A stretch of DNA of 64,000 nt from Ophiocordyceps camponoti-saundersi (nom. inval.) (taxonomy: Eukaryota > Ascomycota > Sordariomycetes > Hypocreales > Ophiocordycipitaceae): contig PDHQ01000029.1 in the NCBI GenBank assembly GCA_003339415.1, forward strand, positions 62,001 to 126,000, written 5' to 3'. This document shows positions 11,462 to 21,573 of this stretch, piece after piece. The notes below the pieces were generated by a model. It was given only the letters and a program-made list of their open reading frames with translations. It had not been told where the DNA came from and made no database searches. Both the position numbers and the translations under genes were made by a program. Positions within the stretch are counted from its first letter, which is position 1. The number at the start of each line of letters is the position of its first letter.

Positions 11462-11841
11462 GGCTTTGGAGGGCTGAGTTGAACTGCTTCGCTTAGCGGC
11501 TATCGAAGCGTTATCCCGTTATCCCGGCTAGATCTATTACCTAAGATTTCTGCTATGTAATGTGGCTTTCAACTTGCAGTAGACAAGGGTCTATTGTGGT
11601 ATCACAACAGCAATTTGGCTGCGATAGGTACAACGTACCGAGATCTATCATCACCAGCTTCATCATCTTTCTGGATTCTGATTCTCTTTAGGTAGGTAAT
11701 ACTTGCCGTCTCTAAGGTCACAGCACTGTGGACACTGTGCCGAGCCATGTTAGACGACATGCCGTCACCCGTGCTACTCAGCCGCTATCTTGCCGATCCT
11801 ACCTTCCTATTGGATGATTCTCTCAACTTTCTTTCACGCTC
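11462..11841. other. Shared promoter region of YSA1-like and OPT genes
   Basis: 380 bp between two divergent starts. It contains a TAGGTAGG-like stretch near 11692 and no obvious gene. Any regulatory sites remain unidentified. Confidence 0.5.
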
Positions 11842-14137
11842 ATGCCAACATCATCCGCCGTGAATGAAGTGAGGATGAAGGCTGCTGAGTCTGACGAAGC
11901 CGTCAATTTCGTGACTTCCACAGTGGACGATGCTGCTCTCCAAGACTCGCCGTACGAAGAGGTGCGCGCCGCCGTCCGCAACTCGGACGGCGGCGAGGTC
12001 GCCAACACAGTGAGGGCATGGCTAATCGGCCTCTTCTTCGTCACTCTCGGCTCAGGTCTTCACATGTTCCTCTCCATGAGGTGAGAGCTTTCGCCAGGCT
12101 GAAGACGCAGCCACGCTCACTTGTTGGGGGGTCGAAAGGAGTCCAGCTATCAGTCTGCCCGCCATCGTCGTCCAGTTGCTAGCTTACCCCGTCGGCTGCC
12201 TCTGGGCCCGAATTATCCCGAATCGCGTCTTCACCACGTTTGGCCACCGTTGGAGCCTCAATCCTGGACCCTTCACTATCAAGGAGCACGTCGTCATATC
12301 GCTCATGGCCAACGTCTCCATTGGCGGCGCTTACAGCACCGATGCGCTTGTAGCCTTGCGCGCCCGGCCGTTTTTCAACCTCGACTTCGGCTGGGGCTTC
12401 GCACTTCTCTTCACTCTCAGTTCGCAGCTCATTGGCATCGCCCTGTCCGGTCTCTTTCGCCAGTACCTCGTTGCCCCCGCCGCCATGGTTTGGTCTCGCC
12501 AATTTGCCAGCTGCGCTCTCTTCTACGCCCTTCATAACCGAAGCCCAGACCCCGGCTGGCGCATCAGCCGCTATCGATGGTTCGCCGCCGTGGCCGCCGC
12601 CATGTTCTGTTACTCGTGGATACCTGCCGTCCTGTGGCGCGGTCTGTCTGTGTTTGCCTTCATCACCTGGATACGGCCTCAAAGCCCCGTCCTCAATCAG
12701 CTATTCGGTGGCTTTTCCGGCCTTTCGCTACTTCCCCTGACCCTGGATTGGACCTACGTCACCGCCTACCTCGGCGACCCACTGCTTGCCCCGACAGCCT
12801 CGCATCTCAACACGCTTGTGGGACTGCTGCTGTTTATCATCATTGCCAGCGTCGTCATGGTCTTCACCGGCTCTCTGTACGCTGACTATCTGCCCGTGGT
12901 CTCGGCAAATACGTACGACAACCGTCAGCATCTGTACGACGCCGCCCGCGTTCTCGGCCCGAACCTAACCTTTGACGAGCACCGCTACCGTGACTATTCG
13001 CCCCTATTCTTGCCACCTGCCCTCGCTCTCAACTACGGTCTTTCATTTGCCTCTCTTACGTCGGCTCTGGTTCACATGTGGCTGCACCAGCGTCGCGACA
13101 TCTGGCACCGCTTCCGCAACCAGCAGGAACCTGATATCCATACCAAGCTGATGGCACGCTACGTCAACGTGCCTGACTGGTGGTACGCTGCCCTGCTCCT
13201 CATTTCGCTCGGCCTCAGCCTGGCAACCGCGTTGGGCTACGACTCGCAACTGCCCTGGTGGGCGCTAATCGCCTCCATCGGCCTCGCCGTGCTCTTCATT
13301 ATCCCTGTTACCACGGTTCTTGCCGTATATAATATCATGCTCGGTCTCAACGTCCTGGCGCCTTTTCTTGCTGGCTTTATTCTCCCCGGACGGCCCGTCG
13401 GCGTCGCCATGTTCAATGTCTACAGCACTGTCGTCCTTCTGCAGGCACAGACGTATAGTGGCGACCTCAAACTGGGTCATTACATGAAGGTACCGCCCCG
13501 GACTACTTTCTGGTGCCAGGTTGTCGCCACTTGCTGGGCCGTATTCGTACAGGTCGCCGTCATGCATTGGACGCTTGGCAACGTCCACGGCGTCTGCGAC
13601 AATATGCAGCCGGACCATTTCTCCTGTCCTAACGGCCGAGCATTTTTCTCCGCTACCGTCGTCTGGGGGGTTGTCGGTCCGCGCCGTATGTTCGGCGCCG
13701 GTAGCATGTATGCCAACATCAATTGGTTCTGGCTCATCGGCGCTGGCCTGCCGTTGCTTCTTTACGGCCTCTCCCGGTTGCCGGCAACGCGCTTCTTGAG
13801 ACACCTTCAGGCCCCCGTAATGCTGGGTGCCATGGCGTGGCTTCCTCCAGGGACGCCCCTGAGCTACTCGACCTGGGCCGTTGTCGGCCTCGTCTTTAAC
13901 GGTTGGATCCGGAAGAGGTGGAAGGCCTGGTGGATGACGTACAATTATACTACCGCCGCTGCCCTCGACTCGGGCCTTATTCTAGCCACTATCGTTGTCT
14001 TCTTCGCAATTACCTGGCCTGGGCGAGAGTTAAAGTGGTGGGGGAATGTGACTGTTTTCGAGACGCTCGACGCCCAGCACATGGCGACCCTCAGGACGGT
14101 GCCGGAAGGGAAGACGTTTGGGCCTGCTTCATGGTGA
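11842..14137 (+). CDS. Oligopeptide transporter, OPT family
   Basis: Proton-coupled uptake of small peptides (or related compounds such as glutathione) across the plasma membrane. Exons 11842-12080 and 12139-14137; the acceptor GAAAG is fixed by restoring the family sequence FLSMR|SPAISLPAIVVQLLAYPVG. 745 residues, normal for fungal OPTs. Diagnostic features: SPYEEVRAAV near the N-terminus, a dozen or more hydrophobic segments, KVPPRTTFWCQVVATCWAVF in the middle, and the C-terminal RKRWKAWWMTYNYTTAAALDSG, which is the OPT signature W..KYNYV-type block. The substrate cannot be told from sequence. Together with gamma-glutamyltransferase at 24.1 kb and the GFA-type enzyme at 20.8 kb it may belong to peptide/thiol metabolism, but they are not adjacent. 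Confidence 0.93.
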
Positions 14138-14429
14138 TGTGGGAAACAGAAGAAAAAGGAGCATGCATACGGAGATGGGTTCGGGATAATAAAAGCTTCG
14201 ATTCAATTCGCACCCCCCCATCGATTTTACCTGTCCGTCTACCAAAAAACTGTTACCGATCTAGTTTCGCGCCCCGTTTCCCGTTGCCTTTCAAATCATT
14301 TGACTCCGTTGACCAAAACTCCCCTCCGTCGTAAAGCAGTCAATCATGATCTTACCACTCATGCCTCTCGTCTAGATGGTTGCGCACATGTCTCTCGAAA
14401 TTTGCCCGATGTAGGCTTGATTTCCCTTG

Positions 14430-14786
14430 TCAGATTCCATTCACACTTAAGACATGAAAAGAAGGTGAAAAGAAGGTGAACTCACAGATGGTGGAAGGAG
14501 CAACGCCGCATTTCTCAACGCAAGGATGGGCCTGGTTCTGAATCTCGTTGAAATGGGTGCACAGAGTCTGGAGAGGGCCCTGGCCGTCACACTTGAGGTA
14601 CCGGATCGGCTGCTCGAAGCAGGGGATGGCGCACTGGGCCTTCTTCAGGACCGGGTAGAGGGCCTGGATGTCGACGCCGGGCAGGGCGAAGTTGCTGATG
14701 ATGTGAGGCAGCTGGAGGTTCTTGCGGGAGCTCTCGGAGGCGCTGGCCAGGGCGGCGACGAGGGCGGTGGCGATGAGGAACTTCAT
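14430..14786 (-). CDS. Small secreted CFEM-domain protein
   Basis: 118 residues with a signal peptide (MKFLIATALVAALASA). The mature part carries a CFEM-like cysteine pattern: AQCAIPC, LKC, LQTLC, HPCVEKC and STIC. Seven cysteines are visible instead of eight; the one expected just before the LC position is absent. CFEM proteins are surface or secreted, several bind haem, and some act in host interaction. No GPI signal is visible in the unspliced reading, whose tail after STIC is EFTFFSPSF... A GTGAGT directly after the ATC T of STIC could be a splice donor, so the last ~18 residues may be intron; I could not pick a convincing acceptor. The 5' leader is strikingly CA-rich. A TACATAAAG element near 14957-14965 may be the TATA box. 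Confidence 0.75.
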   Translation of the reverse strand: MKFLIATALVAALASASESSRKNLQLPHIISNFALPGVDIQALYPVLKKAQCAIPCFEQPIRYLKCDGQGPLQTLCTHFNEIQNQAHPCVEKCGVAPSTICEFTFFSPSFHVLSVNGI

Positions 14787-15512
14787 GGTGGTGTTTGGTG
14801 AGGGTTGTGGGTTTTGTGAGGTTGGTGGGCTGGTTTGGCTTTGTGAGAGTGTTGAGTGTTGAGTGTGAGTGGTTGTGAGTGTGGTTGTGAGTGTGAGTGT
14901 GATTGTGTGATTGTGCTTGCTGAAGATAGAGAAGAGGAAAGGAGAGCCAAGCCGGGCTTTATGTAGTGCTGGCCTGTCAGTCAACGACTATGTGTTTGGT
15001 TGAACGAGGCTGGAAGCTGTTGAGTCGATTGTCGGTTCAGGTTGACGGGGCAAGATTTGTTTCGAGTTCCGGCCTCGTAAGGACGCTGGAATTCCATCTG
15101 ATTCTCAGTGTATGCACGGCAATATACTGCATGGCATCAAACAGAAAGGGCTCGTGGACCAGTCGAACAACGTGCGGCTGATGTCCAGGTGATTGCTACT
15201 GGAGAGGTTGTCTCTGTCTTGCTTTGTCTTGGCCAGACCAGCGACGGCTCGAGCCGCTGATTCTAGGCTGGTGCCGCATTTCTGGGTGAGCCCTCTTCAG
15301 CAACGCGGAACAAAACAAGACAGCTACAGACTTAGCGTCCGAGCAAGGGGGTTTCCATTGTCGTGCCCTAGAGTTATCAAAGACTGGGCTAGAATTCTCG
15401 AGGACGGGGATAAGCCAGGTTGGAAACCCCGATACACATTGTTTCTCATATAACTCTTGAGATGCTTTGTATTTCTCGACAAACAGGTTTCACTCCAGCT
15501 CGGTCCTTGCTC
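14787..15512. other. CFEM gene leader (CA-rich) and spacer
   Basis: 14830-14915 is, on the minus strand, an almost uninterrupted run of CACA/CTCACA/CAACCA repeats forming the CFEM 5' leader. The rest (to 15512) shows nothing recognisable. Confidence 0.55.
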
Positions 15513-17112
15513 TCACGACCTCTTTATGGCCGCAACAACCTCCTTACCACCACGCATACCAGATCGCACCGCCCCGTCCATATACCCGCGCCAAACAGGC
15601 GATGTCTCCGTACCAACGAAGTAGATGTTATCAAAGGGCTCGCACATGTACTTGCCCGCATTACTCGTAAGTATGCCGGGCTTCAGCACGGGTCCGGGAC
15701 CGCCCAGCGCCCAGGGATCCTTAAGCCAGTCTTTCTCGACAATGTTGATCGGCTGCGGCACGTTGGGCACTACCTTGCCAAAGGCGGCGTTCAAGTCCTC
15801 CAGCACCGTCTTCCTCCTCTCCTCAGCCGAGAGTCGAGACCATTCCCGACCACTGTCCCCAGCGTGGAAGCATGTAATGCTATACTGGCCATCTTCTGAG
15901 ACGCAGGTATCGCGCGCAAAGGAGATGGGACCCGTGTCGGCGCTGTACTCGCCCGAGAGGTCGGCGGCGTGCCACCAAGGCTCTTCGTAGACGAGGACCG
16001 TCTTGGAGTAGAAGCCGAATACTGACCCTTGGCCGAGCTGCTTCCTGGCTGGCGGTAGGTCCGGGTCGAATTTGATGGTGTGCTGGAGACCTGCTGGTAC
16101 GGAGAGTATGACCTTTTGGGCTTCACATGTGCTGCCGTCGCTGGCTTTTACGATGCAGCCTTTGGATGACTGAGTGATGCTTTCGACGGCTGCGGAGACC
16201 TTGATAGAGCCGGGCTTGAGCTGATCCGCTAGTCGAGTGCAGAAGGCTTGGTTCCCTTTATGGGAGGGAAAGATGTAAAGGATGTCAGTTCCAGGAAGAA
16301 TTGAACGGAGGGAGACGGTGATTAAACGTGTGAAGGAAAGAAAGAAGATGCTTGCCTTGGCGGTTTCGAAGGTACTGTCCACCGTCTTTAAAGTCGGACA
16401 GGACATTCTCCAACCCGGTCCCGCGTTTGAAGATGTCGAGGAGGAAGAGAGCGCTCACTTCGCACGGCTCAACCCCAAGCAAGTGACGAGTTATATACGG
16501 CGCCAGGAATGACGCCTCCTCTCCGAATTTACCGTCGATGAATTCCTGCACGTTCATGGCGTCGATCTCGGCTGCGTCGGGACTTTTGCTGGGGTCGTTG
16601 GTGTCGCATTTCTCTGCGCATTCGGCTATTGAGCGGAGGACTTGCTCTATCTGAGCGAGTTGCTCTGGCTCCAGCTGAGAGGGTGAAATAAGAATGACGG
16701 TCAGCTTTGATGTTTCTCTCTTGCTCAAGAGTCAAGGGTTAGGGTTTAAAGATAAGCAGGTCGTGAGTGTGATTATATTTACATTTGCTATTTTCCCGTA
16801 GGGAATCCTGTGAAGTTCGCCCTCGGCGTCTTTATGAAGATTGATTCCGCCAGTGCGTTGCTGAACCAAGTCGAAGCCAAACTCTCTGGCTAAGCGGTAA
16901 ATCTCCGACTGCGACGTGTCGTTGATCCAGGCAGCGCCCATATCGACGACTGCGCCGCCCTCGTTCACGGGCAAGGAGAGGATCTTGCCGCCGACGTGAT
17001 CCATTGCTTCGAGGACAACGTAGGAAAGGCCGGCTTTGTGAACTTCTCTTGCGGCACAGAGGCCGCTGAGGCCGGCGCCGATGATGACTACTTGGACTTG
17101 TTCTGACGCCAT
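15513..17112 (-). CDS. Flavin-containing amine oxidase
   Basis: Oxidises amines to aldehydes plus ammonia and H2O2 using FAD. Exons 17112-16783, 16674-16356 and 16255-15513; 463 residues. Features: the N-terminal Rossmann motif VIIGAGLSGLCAAREVHKAG followed by LEAMDHVGGKI; a substrate-domain segment ending DFKDGGQYLRNRQG; and the C-terminal FAD-contact motif YFVGTETSPVWRGYMDGAVRSG of the monoamine oxidase family. The last intron is GC-AG (AAG|GCAAGC ... TAAAG|GG); it restores RNRQGNQAFC in frame and no GT donor does so. No signal or C-terminal membrane anchor is evident. It is divergent from a Zn2Cys6 regulator, with two GATA sites between, suggesting nitrogen-responsive control of an amine-utilisation step. 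Confidence 0.88.
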
Positions 17113-17340
17113 ATCTGACCGTTGTGACTTGTCAGGATTAACGTGACGAAGGTGAATGGTATTCAATGGCAGCGGGTAAGGTATTCATATCTAGGAAGGA
17201 TTCATTCGCTATGGAACTATGTGGGCAAGTATGCACAAGACTAAGACTGTAAACAATGCAGAACTCTTCCCGATCCCTTGTTTCAGCTTGTCTTGCGTCA
17301 TGACATAGTATCACTACCAGGTAACATCATCTCGCGGTTA

Positions 17341-17405
17341 GATAAGATTGTAACGGCCCTTCCGGCCGCTGCCGTCACGGAGCATCCGAGTCGCGGCTAG
17401 ATAAG
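17341..17405. promoter_or_regulatory. Pair of GATA sites between amine oxidase and Zn2Cys6 regulator
   Basis: GATAAG occurs at 17341-17346 and 17400-17405, each inside a nearly identical 16-mer (CTCGCGGTTAGATAAG and GTCGCGGCTAGATAAG). HGATAR is the binding sequence of AreA/NIT2-type nitrogen regulators in filamentous fungi. CGG triplets around and between them could also serve a Zn2Cys6 protein. Function is inferred. Confidence 0.5.
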
Positions 17406-17487
17406 CGACGTCTGTATCTAAACGACGTCGCCCAAACTCACATACCAGCTTCTACAGCCAGGATCCCTGCATCTTCTAGCCTCTGCC

Positions 17488-18930
17488 ATGGCCTCCGATG
17501 AGCCTCTTCGAAAGAAGCCGTCTGGAGCTCGGTTTCCGACCAAATTCCGGCTTCGGCACCCTCGCTCGAAAACTGGCTGCCTCGCCTGCCGCCAACGCAA
17601 GAAGAAATGCGATGAGACTCGGCCTCGTTGCACCTTGTGCTCTCGCCACGCTCTGCATTGCGTCTGGCCGCAGGAGTCTGGTTGCGAGAATACGTCAGAG
17701 GCTGCAGTTGCCCTGTCGCCGTGTCAGCCCTCTATCTTCAATGCCGCCTGTTTCCTGGCCGTCGAGTCTCCTCATCTTCTTCAGCATTACCTGAGCGAGA
17801 TGGCAGTGCTGCTTCCGGCCAGCGGTCGAGCCCGGAATCCATTCATTACCTGCGTCCTTCCGCTAGCACAAGGCGACGACCTGCTCATGCACGCCGTTCT
17901 GGCCGTCAGCGGCGCTCATCTAACATACAGACTTCCCAATGCCGCTCGCACTGAATTGGCCACTCGTCGGCACTACTTGGCTGCCATACGAGGCTTGCAG
18001 GATGCCATAGCCAGCAACCGCATTGAGGAGAATATGGCGGTGCAGAGCTTGTTATTGACTCTCGCCTTTCTTTGTCAATATGAAGTTCTCTCTGCTTCGG
18101 CGACTTCCACGTTCGCCATGCATCTGTACGCCATGCGAAGTGTTCTCGCCCGTCTCTGTCGAGGGCAGTTTGATGAGACAGACGAGGCATTGAGTTTCGC
18201 CTATGAAGGCTATTGCTTTTTAGCTCTCTCCAACACCATCACGCCGTCGAGCCAGTCCCTCTACGACCTGGATATAGAGCGGCTGCACAACCTCAGAAAG
18301 TCGTCAACCTTTGGAGCAATATTCGCCGGTAGCCACCATCTGTTTGACCTCATCCCTCGAGTACAGCAACTGTACTGCCGGCGTCTTACAGAAGAAACCT
18401 GCGGGATGAAAGGCCCTTCACAAGAGCTGATAGAGTCATATGACGAGTTGAGCGGTCGCATTGAGAACTGGAGGATGGAGCCACTACCAGCAGAAGCGTC
18501 GCCTTATCTCATGCGGGACTGGACACAGATGAGCACTGCGGCCGAGTGTATCCGCTTTGGTCTCCGAAACTATGCCCTGGCATCTCTGGTCGGCCCTACG
18601 GCTAACTCAACGGCAGCGGACCCCCACAGTCGGAACACAATGCGGTCCAATGCCGAGAGGGTTCTTGAAATGGTCACGACGCTCGCAAATAGCCTTCAAG
18701 TATCACATCTTGGCTGGGCTCTTGTTATCGCTGGGAGCTGTTTGGAAGACGAACGCTCTCGCTCTCAGCTTTCGGCTATGCTGACGGGCTCGAGATACCA
18801 GATGGGACATTTGATGGTCGTGAAGAATGTCTTGAATCTATTATGGACCAGTTCAGACCCCAAGGCTTACGGGCCTTTTGGCTTGCAGCTTGTGATGCAG
18901 GAGCATAACTTGAGCTTGTCCATTCTATAG
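17488..18930 (+). CDS. Zn2Cys6 transcription factor
   Basis: Fungal-specific DNA-binding regulator, single exon, 480 residues. The binuclear zinc cluster is near residues 31-58: C-LA-C-RQRKKK-C-DETRPR-C-TL-C-SRHALH-C, which matches the C-x2-C-x6-C-x6-C-x2-C-x6-C pattern. The rest is a helical fungal transcription-factor regulatory region (for example HAVLAVSGAHLTYRLPNAA, then ATRRHYLAAIRGLQDAI), typical of the fungal-specific TF domain family. It faces a flavin amine oxidase across 375 bp with two GATA sites and CGG-rich DNA, so a local regulatory role over the amine oxidase is a reasonable inference but untested. Start chosen by the good context (gccATGg) and length before the zinc cluster. 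Confidence 0.92.
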   Translation: MASDEPLRKKPSGARFPTKFRLRHPRSKTGCLACRQRKKKCDETRPRCTLCSRHALHCVWPQESGCENTSEAAVALSPCQPSIFNAACFLAVESPHLLQHYLSEMAVLLPASGRARNPFITCVLPLAQGDDLLMHAVLAVSGAHLTYRLPNAARTELATRRHYLAAIRGLQDAIASNRIEENMAVQSLLLTLAFLCQYEVLSASATSTFAMHLYAMRSVLARLCRGQFDETDEALSFAYEGYCFLALSNTITPSSQSLYDLDIERLHNLRKSSTFGAIFAGSHHLFDLIPRVQQLYCRRLTEETCGMKGPSQELIESYDELSGRIENWRMEPLPAEASPYLMRDWTQMSTAAECIRFGLRNYALASLVGPTANSTAADPHSRNTMRSNAERVLEMVTTLANSLQVSHLGWALVIAGSCLEDERSRSQLSAMLTGSRYQMGHLMVVKNVLNLLWTSSDPKAYGPFGLQLVMQEHNLSLSIL

Positions 18931-19333
18931 TTGGAAGATCTGTGAATATACAGACGAAGAAAGGTACCCTGTGCTTTGCTGCTTTATCTGGTGAGCGATC
19001 TGAGGCCTTCGCTCATAAGTGTGACTTGCGACGAGCTCGCTGAGGAGGCAGAAGCTGCGCACATGTTGAGCACGTCAACACGTAGAAATTGCAGCCAGAG
19101 AGATGAATGTAATCGCACAAACGAGCGTAGAATCCTGTTCTCTATCCTGTCTATCTGTTAAATCTTATGAATACATGTATGCTTTCAGCTCTTCGTCCAA
19201 CTCATTCCCCCGACTGCCCGCTTCACCAGGAAGATGTCGGAAACCCATGCTGCTGCCGAAGTCGACAACAGAACCTGATAATGGGGGGAAAACGGGAAAG
19301 GAGACTGGGAAGAAGCTCGAGATTTCCGCACTC
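18931..19333. other. Short intergenic region
   Basis: Between the 3' ends of a plus-strand and a minus-strand gene; nothing recognisable beyond presumed 3' UTRs. Confidence 0.5.
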
Positions 19334-19681
19334 TTAGTTTTTCTTCTCATCTTTCTTAGGTTCCTTGTTGTTCGAGTCGGTGGACTTGGCTTCGGCCTTG
19401 TCCTTGTCCTTGTTCTGAGTGCCGGCGGTCTTGGCTTCGACCTTGTTCTTGTCCTGGCCACTCGAGCCGGAGCTGGTGCCGGACTTCTCGCCCGTTTTAG
19501 CTGGGTCGGCCGAACCGGTAGGTTTCTTTCCCGTTTGACCGCCGGGAGACCTCTCAAAAAGACTCCTAGGCTGAACCGTCTCGGTCTTAGGCTTCGCGAC
19601 CGCAGTCTGATTTTTGGGCGTGGGGCTCGGCAAAGCAGAGGCCAGAGCAATGGTGCTAGCGATGACGAGAGCGAACTTCAT
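19334..19681 (-). CDS. Small secreted Lys/Thr/Ser-rich disordered protein
   Basis: 115 residues, single exon. MKFALVIASTIALASALPSPTP is a signal peptide with a probable cleavage after ASA. The mature chain is highly charged and low-complexity, with Lys, Asp, Glu, Thr, Ser and Gly, ending KKDEKKN; no cysteines. Repeat-like stretches NKVEAK and DKAEAK are visible. No homologue recognised; this composition is common among fungal secreted proteins of unknown role. Start chosen at the signal peptide; the upstream in-frame ATG (19759) would bury the signal. A TATA box lies about 205 bases upstream, implying a long 5' leader (or an intron in it). Confidence 0.68.
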   Translation of the reverse strand: MKFALVIASTIALASALPSPTPKNQTAVAKPKTETVQPRSLFERSPGGQTGKKPTGSADPAKTGEKSGTSSGSSGQDKNKVEAKTAGTQNKDKDKAEAKSTDSNNKEPKKDEKKN

Positions 19682-19885
19682 GTTGGCGGTTGTGTTTTTT
19701 TGAGAGAGACGAGTAAAAAGGGGTTTATGTCGAAGTGCAGATGAGCAGAGAGATTGCAAGTTGGATTGCTGAGAGATGGATGTCGGGAGGCTGGTGTTTG
19801 AATGTCGAAGTTGAGAGTAGTTGATGGGAGGTGAATGAGATTGAAGCTGATGATGAAAAGTCTGGATGAGTAGACGAAGCCGGGG

Positions 19886-19893
19886 CTTTTATA
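19886..19893 (-). promoter_or_regulatory. TATA box upstream of the Lys-rich secreted protein gene
   Basis: TATAAAAG on the minus strand, about 205 bases before the ATG at 19681. Confidence 0.5.
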
Positions 19894-20838
19894 GAGAAAT
19901 CATCTCGGTCTTGTGTGTGTTAGAGTCTGGCTGTCTGACATGTCAAACGGATTGTCGCGGCCGGATCGCTGCGCCCTGATCCAGACTGACAGGTTAAAAT
20001 GGGGTGTACGACTCATGACCGGAGCCGGAGCCCGGTAAGGCGTGGGTTGAGTTGGTCGTTAACTCGTGGAGTGGTTGGAATCGCAAACAAGCCGACGAGT
20101 CAAGGCAAATCCGTAGCCTTCACAGGCGTCATCTCGAAACAAGGCAAGCATTTCGGCCGCTTCCATGTCATGTCCTCGACTAAGTCAGTCTCGAAGTAAG
20201 GCCTTGAAGTCGACTAGTCAGTACCTAGATTAATCTGACCGCCGGCACACTAGCCGGTGCACAACGGCAGTTTCAGCCTGCTAGCAATTCGTCCGAGGAC
20301 CAGTCAACAAAGGCGAGCGAGTGCATCAGGAGGGTCATCAAACGACTGAAGAGAGTTATCAAACAGCTTAAATCGATAATCAAACAGCTCGTCTGCCATC
20401 TTATCTAGTCAGTTGGGCAAGCCGGCAAATCCCGTACAAGTCAGCCAGCTGCCGATGCAGGGAGGTAGACGGACAGGCAGTGTCAGAGAGCCAATGACTA
20501 GCAACTTTGCAACATGAAGGCTGAGAAGATTTGGAAGCGACTGACTGACTTACTTGGATGACACGGCGCAGCGGCACAGTCACTCACCTCGACTCGAAAC
20601 AATCTCTTCGATTCATCACGAAAGAAGAGAGAACTAGAAAGATAATCTACCCACAGAGCAGGAACCAGGAGAAAGTGGCCCTTCGCCTAAAGAAACCGGA
20701 CAAGTCCCTAAAGGTATGTATGCTTCTTCCAGTGGCGGAAATACGCGCTATGCAGTGGAGATACCCCCTTACCGATCCCTACCCCTTGAACCGGGTATTT
20801 ACTCAAGACGACTCTGGAGGCAGCACGATGACCGGCAG
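19894..20838. other. Intergenic region
   Basis: No gene supported. Contains the 21-bp tandem repeat at 20337-20399 (separate entry) and several scattered AGTCAGT/GACTGAC words around 20200-20560. Confidence 0.5.
20337..20399. repeat. Three-copy 21-bp direct repeat
   Basis: ATCAAACGACT at 20337, ATCAAACAGCT at 20358 and ATCAAACAGCT at 20379: the period is exactly 21 bp. The flanks diverge. Two helical turns per unit would place the copies on one face of the DNA, so a regulatory array is possible. Confidence 0.6.
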
Positions 20839-21573
20839 CTAAGCATCAGCGTGGCTCAAACTCGCATCATTCCGATCCTGCAGCTCATCTTCCGGTATCA
20901 GGCGTGACTTGTTGTCCAGGCCCGCCCACTTGGGGAGGCCGTCGGGCAAGTCGACGACACGCTGTGGATAGAAGATGTGGCACCTGCGGCCGGTCGTCTT
21001 AGTCGCAGAACGGGGAGGAAACAGAATTCGTCTGAACCTTACTGAGGACTGAATCTCTCCCGTAGTTCCTTGCTCGGCAAGGAAAGTAGCGTCGGAAACA
21101 GCAGTACCATGTTGCGGCCCTCGTCCATGATCAGGGTACCGCATCGACCACAACTGACCTTGCAGGGCAGATCGTGAGCAGCTTTGTTAGTAGCCGAGTT
21201 ATAGAAACGTAGGCTATCGATGCCGGATTCGAAGGCCATGTCCTCCTTGTGGAAGATGGCAGCCCACTGGAACGGAGCGCCTGGGGAATGGAAACGTCAC
21301 CGACGGGTCACAAAGGGGGGGGGGGGGGGCAGAAACAGCAGGGATTGTTTTAGTATACACTATACAGGTACGTATGAACAAACGTACGTGCAACGTACCG
21401 TGGATGGATTTGCAGTCATGGCAATGGCAGAACTTGGATGCCAGCGGCGAGTCGCGACTCAGCCAGTAGACGACGTCGCCGCAGTGGCATGCTCCACGAA
21501 GTTTCATGGCAAAGTCCGGCGAGGGCTTCCGATAAGGTGGAAGGAGGCTCCAGGCGGTTGTTTGATCAGTCAT
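20839..21573 (-). CDS. GFA-domain protein (glutathione-dependent formaldehyde-activating-like)
   Basis: Zinc-binding beta fold of the GFA/CENP-V-like family. Exons 21573-21399, 21280-21043 and 20983-20839 give 185 residues. Zinc ligands are visible as RGACHCGDV, SKFCHCHDCKSIHG and VSCGRCGT. The C-terminal HIFYPQRVVDLPDGLPKWAG block, typical of fungal members, is recovered only after splicing the second intron (CA|GTAAGG...CGCAG|G). The first intron contains a 15-base G homopolymer. Despite the family name, most members have no proven formaldehyde activity, so the substrate is unknown. No signal peptide; cytosolic. Confidence 0.86.
21315..21329. repeat. 15-base poly-G run inside an intron
   Basis: Uninterrupted G15 on the plus strand, lying in intron 1 of the GFA-domain gene; on the transcribed (minus) strand the intron RNA has poly-C. 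Such runs are prone to length error and variation. Confidence 0.85.
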
